This document shows, piece after piece, positions 29,416 to 33,678 of a stretch of DNA of 33,678 nt. Position 1 is the stretch's first letter, and every line of letters begins with the position of its first letter. The stretch is from positions 1 to 33,678 of the forward strand of contig LT649357.1 of NCBI GenBank assembly GCA_900128395.1, in the 5' to 3' direction. Position numbers and translations under genes: made by a program. The DNA is from Stramenopiles sp. TOSAG23-2 (Eukaryota; Sar). The notes below the pieces were generated by a model. It saw only the letters and a list, made by a program, of their open reading frames with translations. It made no database searches and was not told the DNA's origin.

Positions 29416-31254
29416 TCAAAACCCAAGTCTTTTCTTTTTCTTTCTTTTATTCATATTATTAATACTACTATTACTACTACCACCACCACCAACACTACCA
29501 CTTGACGATTTCTTCTTCATTAAACTATGTTTATTACTACTAATGGAACTACTTTTTGCTCTTGTTGGTTTTGTTGGTACGATAGATGATGTAGTATTTT
29601 TTTTATTTTTATTACTATTTTTCGTTGTTGCTATAACATTATTAGTACTACTATCAGCTTTTTTTAATATTGGAGTATTTGGTACGAAGTTTGTCGTTAT
29701 TCCCGTCATTACTTGTGGTTGATTAAAACGTAATATCCGACTATATGCCGTACTATCTAAACCTTTTGTAACACCTTGTACTAAATTCCCTTTCAATGTT
29801 TTTGTTGTGGACATGTAATTTAACATATCGCCACGATTTAATTCATGTATATCTTTCTCACTCATTTCCGTCAATGATTCAACATTACTTTCTAAATTAC
29901 TTTGCATATATTCAAATAAATCTTTAGCATTTCCTTGAGATAAATTATATGCAAATACGTATGAATATTTTAACAAATTACGGCAATCGTATACTAATTT
30001 TGCAGCATCTTTATAAAATTGACCATCATCAATCCATTTTGAGCTTTTGCCTTTACTACGTAATTCAGAAACAATTTCTTCCGAACGATTTATTTGTTTC
30101 TTTGCAAATTTCATTCCTTGCTCATGTGCTGTATAGCGTTTGTAATAATGTAAAAAACGATCATTTTCCCCTTCCTCTCCGCTATTATTATTCTTATTAT
30201 TATTACTACTACTACTATCCATTCCTTTGTTTTCTTTTCCATCTCCATTTTTTTTATATTTATTGCAACCATAATAATTACCACTTCCATGTTCCGACCA
30301 TGGTCCTTGGCATATCCAACAAAATGCATGGCCGCATTGTTTACAATTAACTTTATTACAACCTTGATTTTTTTCAATTCGTGTCAGACATTTTGGACAT
30401 TTCTTCGTATTTTCCAATATCCATTGTGCATTACCACCTTGTGTACCACAACGTTCTAACCATTCGTTTTTCTCTTTGCATGTGATTGGAAAATGCGATT
30501 CTTCCCCACATTTAAAGCAAAAATTGCAACCACAATTGCATACGATTTCTTTTGCTGCTCCTGTTCCTTGAACAGCTTTGCCACAATTTTGACCTGGGCA
30601 CCATTTGATCATACGATTTATATCAACATATGATTCAATCAAAAATTTTTGATATTTAGTATGTATATCTTTGGATAATATTTTTTCAAATGTAATTTCC
30701 GGTACAATTTCACAACAATCCTTCATTGGACAGACGGTGAAAATGCATGTACTACCTTCTAACACTTTATATTTTAAATATGGTTCCCAACAATCTTGGC
30801 AAAATCTATGTCCACATGCTAAACCAGCTGTTTCACCATATGGAAACGTATCATAACATATTCTACATGTAACTTGTTTTGCAGCGGGTGATGGTGGTAA
30901 CGTTTTATTATGTAAACCAACGGCATTTGTAACACCGGAAGTATCTACTACTAATTTTGTATTTGCATAATATTTTTCTATTAAAACTTCTTTGCTCCAT
31001 CCATAATTGCGTAATAATGCAGCAGCAATGTCAACGGTTAATCCAAACAAATCAGCGATTTCATTGATAATAAGTTTTTGCTCTGTTTTAATATCTTCCG
31101 CTTCGATAATTCGATATTCTAAGTTTGATGCTATAATAGTTGGTGATGGACCGTCGTTACTAAGTGATTCTGTTGGTTCTTCCTCTGCAAACATCATATC
31201 ATCTTCTTCTTCTTCATCGGAATATCCACCATAAAAATCTTCATCGGAGGACAT
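29416..31254 (-). CDS. ARI: Ariadne-type RBR E3 ubiquitin ligase
   Basis: RING-between-RING ligase that receives ubiquitin on a RING2 cysteine before passing it to substrate. 612 residues from the ATG at 31254 (MSSDEDFYGGYSDEEEEDD), the typical acidic Ariadne N-terminus. The open frame extends 54 codons further but without an ATG. Order: acidic N-terminus; UBA-like segment (about 55-100, DLFGLTVDIAAALLRNYGWSKE); RING1 from CRICYDTF (about 129) through CGHRFCQDCW to CPMKDC; IBR with CPGQNCGKAV and CNFCFKCGEE; RING2 from CPKCLTRIEKNQGCNKVNCK, with predicted catalytic Cys at about 304, to HAFCWICQGPW. An Ariadne domain follows (from about 365, HYKRYTAHEQGMKFA). The C-terminal 90 residues are Ser/Asn/Lys low complexity. 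Ariadne ligases usually work with neddylated cullin-RING ligases; that is family knowledge. Confidence 0.94.
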   Translation of the reverse strand: MSSDEDFYGGYSDEEEEDDMMFAEEEPTESLSNDGPSPTIIASNLEYRIIEAEDIKTEQKLIINEIADLFGLTVDIAAALLRNYGWSKEVLIEKYYANTKLVVDTSGVTNAVGLHNKTLPPSPAAKQVTCRICYDTFPYGETAGLACGHRFCQDCWEPYLKYKVLEGSTCIFTVCPMKDCCEIVPEITFEKILSKDIHTKYQKFLIESYVDINRMIKWCPGQNCGKAVQGTGAAKEIVCNCGCNFCFKCGEESHFPITCKEKNEWLERCGTQGGNAQWILENTKKCPKCLTRIEKNQGCNKVNCKQCGHAFCWICQGPWSEHGSGNYYGCNKYKKNGDGKENKGMDSSSSNNNKNNNSGEEGENDRFLHYYKRYTAHEQGMKFAKKQINRSEEIVSELRSKGKSSKWIDDGQFYKDAAKLVYDCRNLLKYSYVFAYNLSQGNAKDLFEYMQSNLESNVESLTEMSEKDIHELNRGDMLNYMSTTKTLKGNLVQGVTKGLDSTAYSRILRFNQPQVMTGITTNFVPNTPILKKADSSTNNVIATTKNSNKNKKNTTSSIVPTKPTRAKSSSISSNKHSLMKKKSSSGSVGGGGSSNSSINNMNKRKKKKRLGF

Positions 31255-32402
31255 TGTGTATGAGTGTGTTTGTTTCTTTGCTTTATTTATATATAAATTA
31301 GTTTTTCTTGTTACAAAATCTTTCAAATTATAACAGCTTATATAGTTTTCAAAGAATAATAAATAAAATGATGATGATTTTGTAATAAATTTTAATTCTA
31401 TTTTTTTTACTTTCAAAAAAAAAAATTGAATACAATATATAAGAAAAACAAAATGATTATTGTATTATATAAACGTGATAATTATATACGTATGTATTCA
31501 AAAAACGTGTAATAATTGTTTTTTTCTTTGTTTTACTCTTCTATACTCTTGAGGATCGTCTAGCTCAGTTATCTCGCTTTGGATTGATTGAAAACCAGTG
31601 GAAATAACGTTTTTTTTATTTTATCCCGAGTTTATACCAATTTTATACAACAATAAACATATAGGGGATAATGTGGTACAGATGAATGTAGTGATTCCAG
31701 TGATGTAAAGTAAATATTATCATGGAATAGTTTCAAATTCTTTTTCTTTCATTTATTAATTCAGTGCATTTTCGGAAACGTTAACTGAAAATCAATTCGC
31801 ACAAACCAGGGCACACCGAGCACACGCAACAGCCAAATATAACACTTAACATGGGAATATCACTATTTACATCTACCATTGGAATATCATTACGAATACT
31901 TTAATAAACAAATAAAAAAGTTAGTACTGAACCTATTGTGCTATTGTAAGCTATTAATAAGTTGTTAAAAATCAATCAGGAATTTTCATCATCTAAAAAT
32001 AATATCGATTAACTGAATGAAATTGGTAAATAATTATTTAATTATCGGATATTATTATTCCCACTCCCACACTCTAAACAGTCAGTTTGGTAACTTAAAA
32101 AAGTAAACCACACGCTAAAATTTGATGATTTGTGCATTTCTTTTCAGCAAAAAAAAAAACAACAACAACAGCAACAATAACAAGCACACAACACGGGGAT
32201 AGTCTAAAAAACTCTAATATACTATATACTTTTTTACTTGAAAAAAAAAAAAAAAACACAACAAAAAAAAACTACTCGACGACAAGCACACAAAAGCGTC
32301 CTGTAATAATACATATCATGTTAATGTAAGATACAAGATACAGTATATCTAAAGTGTAGCGACTACACTGTATATATACAAAGAAGATATACTGTATACC
32401 AC
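31255..32402. other. Divergent 5' region, RBR ligase / NmrA-like gene
   Basis: 1.15 kb with no convincing gene. 31560-31600 contains TCTAGCTCAGTTA, which resembles a tRNA A box but does not fold. 31800-31905 has a less AT-rich stretch with ACATGGGAATATCACT, similar to ACATGGGAATAGCACT in the 8-10 kb gap. 32140-32275 has A-rich runs interspersed with CAA. Promoter elements cannot be assigned. Confidence 0.5.
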
Positions 32403-33218
32403 ATGAAAACAACAACAGCCTCATCATCGTATTATACAACCAAACAATTAATAACTGCATTTATCATTTCTATTTTAATATATTGTTATTATTATTTTGA
32501 TTTTTTTATTAGTAATTTTAGTAGTACAAAAAATAATAAGTATTTAATTGAAAAAAACAAACAAATGATGGCGTCAACTACGAAAAATATATTTTTAGTT
32601 GGTGCGACTGGTGGATTAGGGGGGCATGTATTGAAAGGATTGCTTGCTTCTACAAATGTTAATTTGCATATTACTGCTTACGTACGTACGCCATCAAAAT
32701 TAAATGGTGATTTTGGTTCAAATGTAAAGATTGTTCAAGGAGATTTATCTACTATTAATGCAGAGCATATGAAAGATTGTAATATTTTAATTAGTACACA
32801 TAGTTCCGGTGATAATACACGTCATGTTGGATATCAGAATTTGGTTACTGCTGCAAAATTGGCAAATGTCAATCATATCATTGGAGTAGGAGGTGCAGGG
32901 CAATTATTATTACCAAACGGTAAAATCAAACAAACAGATGAAAGTTTTTATCCACAAATGGCACCTGTTACTGAAGATCATGAAAAAGGTCTTCAAGCCG
33001 TAAAAGATTCTGGTATTTCATTTACATGGGTTGCACCACCATATATGCCAAACGATATGGATAGTAGTGGTGGTGTCATTCCAACAAATGACGATTGGAA
33101 CGATAGCAACGTTGTCCCACAAATCGATGTTGCAACATTTATTGTAAACGAAGCAATTGAATCAAAACATGCTGGGCACGTCGTGGCATTAAAAGCATTA
33201 GAGAAAAAAGGAAATTAA
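32403..33218 (+). CDS. Membrane-anchored NmrA/atypical-SDR NAD(P)-binding protein
   Basis: 271 residues. An N-terminal hydrophobic segment (about 16-38, LITAFIISILIYCYYYFDFF) precedes a Rossmann domain with NIFLVGATGGLGG (62-74, the G-x-x-G-x-x-G dinucleotide loop), AYVRTPSKL at the end of the second strand (cofactor specificity region), VKIVQGDLS, and NILISTHSSGD. The later GVGGAGQLLL and APPYMP sit where the NmrA/NAD-dependent epimerase-type group has its substrate-side loops. No Y-x-x-x-K catalytic pair is evident, so it may be a redox sensor or atypical reductase instead of a classical dehydrogenase. If translation began at Met55/56 (MMASTTKN) the protein would be soluble. The first ATG is preferred because the anchor is well formed. 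Substrate unknown. Confidence 0.87.
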   Translation: MKTTTASSSYYTTKQLITAFIISILIYCYYYFDFFISNFSSTKNNKYLIEKNKQMMASTTKNIFLVGATGGLGGHVLKGLLASTNVNLHITAYVRTPSKLNGDFGSNVKIVQGDLSTINAEHMKDCNILISTHSSGDNTRHVGYQNLVTAAKLANVNHIIGVGGAGQLLLPNGKIKQTDESFYPQMAPVTEDHEKGLQAVKDSGISFTWVAPPYMPNDMDSSGGVIPTNDDWNDSNVVPQIDVATFIVNEAIESKHAGHVVALKALEKKGN

Positions 33219-33678
33219 AAAAAAAAAAAATCATTTTATTTTTGGCCATCATCAAAAATGACCAAAAGTAGTTGTATGATGTACTTATTAATACTTAAAT
33301 TGGGTTTTATAAGTAATACACATCAGAACGAAAGATAGCTACTCATTTTATAGTACTACATACAGGACATCATATATACCGAATAGACTTACAATCATTC
33401 TAGATTTAATATCTATCTATACATGCGGACCGACGAGATCGCACGTGCGCATCATGTCACATAAAATATAAAGAATTTTTCATCCATTTTCACTAACAAT
33501 TTTCGTATACTTATCTGTCGTTTACATAGGTAAAATATAATTAAAGTACAAAAAAGAAACTGAAAAATATAAAAAAAGGGGGGGGGGGAACACAATGATT
33601 TTTCATGTTATGTTTCAATGTTGTAAATTTTCCTTTGTGTGTAGTGTTATTATTATTGTGCTATTATCTATTATAATT
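33219..33678. other. 3' flank, no gene seen
   Basis: A-rich sequence directly after the stop, a short GC-richer patch at about 33424-33450, then AAAAAAA followed by 11 G residues (33578-33588). The G run is unusual in this AT-rich sequence. If the alternating pattern holds, the next gene would be on the minus strand beyond the window. Confidence 0.5.

Noticed and set aside
31255-31416. 54-residue N-terminal extension of the RBR ligase
   Set aside because: There is no ATG in the extension, and the acidic MSSDED start matches the Ariadne family.
31560-31620. tRNA-like A box (TCTAGCTCAGTTA)
   Set aside because: The GCTC has no GAGC partner for a D stem, no B box (GGTTCGA-like) follows at a fitting distance, and no acceptor stem forms.

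Overview
The window is nuclear DNA of an AT-rich, flagellate-grade protist. The evidence is spliced genes with GT-AG introns (mostly GTAAGT or GTACGT donors), use of TAA, TAG and TGA all as stops (standard code), a eukaryotic gene set (ORC1, TTI1, DYRK kinase, Ariadne-type E3 ligase, SMYD methyltransferase, phospholipid scramblase), and an alpha-tubulin acetyltransferase plus a C11orf65-like IQ protein, which usually accompany a cilium or flagellum. Most long proteins carry asparagine runs and charged low-complexity linkers. Species and phylum cannot be fixed from the sequence; a stramenopile-like protist is a guess only. No rRNA, tRNA, CRISPR array or intact transposon was seen.

Layout: (1) 1-8 kb: a spliced polytopic membrane protein (+), a spliced small Cys/Trp-rich membrane protein (-), a lysine-rich probable nuclear protein (+) and a spliced phospholipid scramblase (-). 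(2) 7.85-10.68 kb: a 2.8-kb gap without a convincing gene, with recurring short motifs. (3) 10.7-19.1 kb: a spliced four-helix DUF6632-like membrane protein (+), a 1468-residue fusion of a TTI1-type HEAT protein with a METTL21-type methyltransferase (-), a spliced SMYD MYND-SET protein (+) and alpha-tubulin N-acetyltransferase (-). A perfect 109-bp tandem duplication covers the 3' end of the fusion gene. (4) 19.1-21.6 kb: a poorly resolved region with a hypothetical + gene flanked by minus-strand coding-like islands, one of them apparently frameshifted. (5) 21.6-33.2 kb: ORC1 with an N-terminal PWWP domain before its BAH domain (+), a class II DYRK kinase with DLG in place of DFG (-), the IQ-motif protein (+), an Ariadne RBR E3 ligase (-) and a membrane-anchored NmrA/SDR-like Rossmann protein (+). 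A diverged 183/181-bp tandem duplication, each copy holding an 18-bp-arm hairpin, lies in the divergent promoter between the kinase and the IQ gene.

The 13 confidently called genes strictly alternate strand, so every gene shares a divergent 5' region with one neighbour and a convergent 3' region with the other. The genes do not form one pathway. Replication (ORC1), PIKK assembly (TTI1), protein methylation (SMYD, METTL21-type), ubiquitylation and cytoskeleton/flagellum are all represented. The most notable observations are the TTI1-methyltransferase fusion, the PWWP-BAH-ORC1 architecture, the strict strand alternation and the two tandem duplications.
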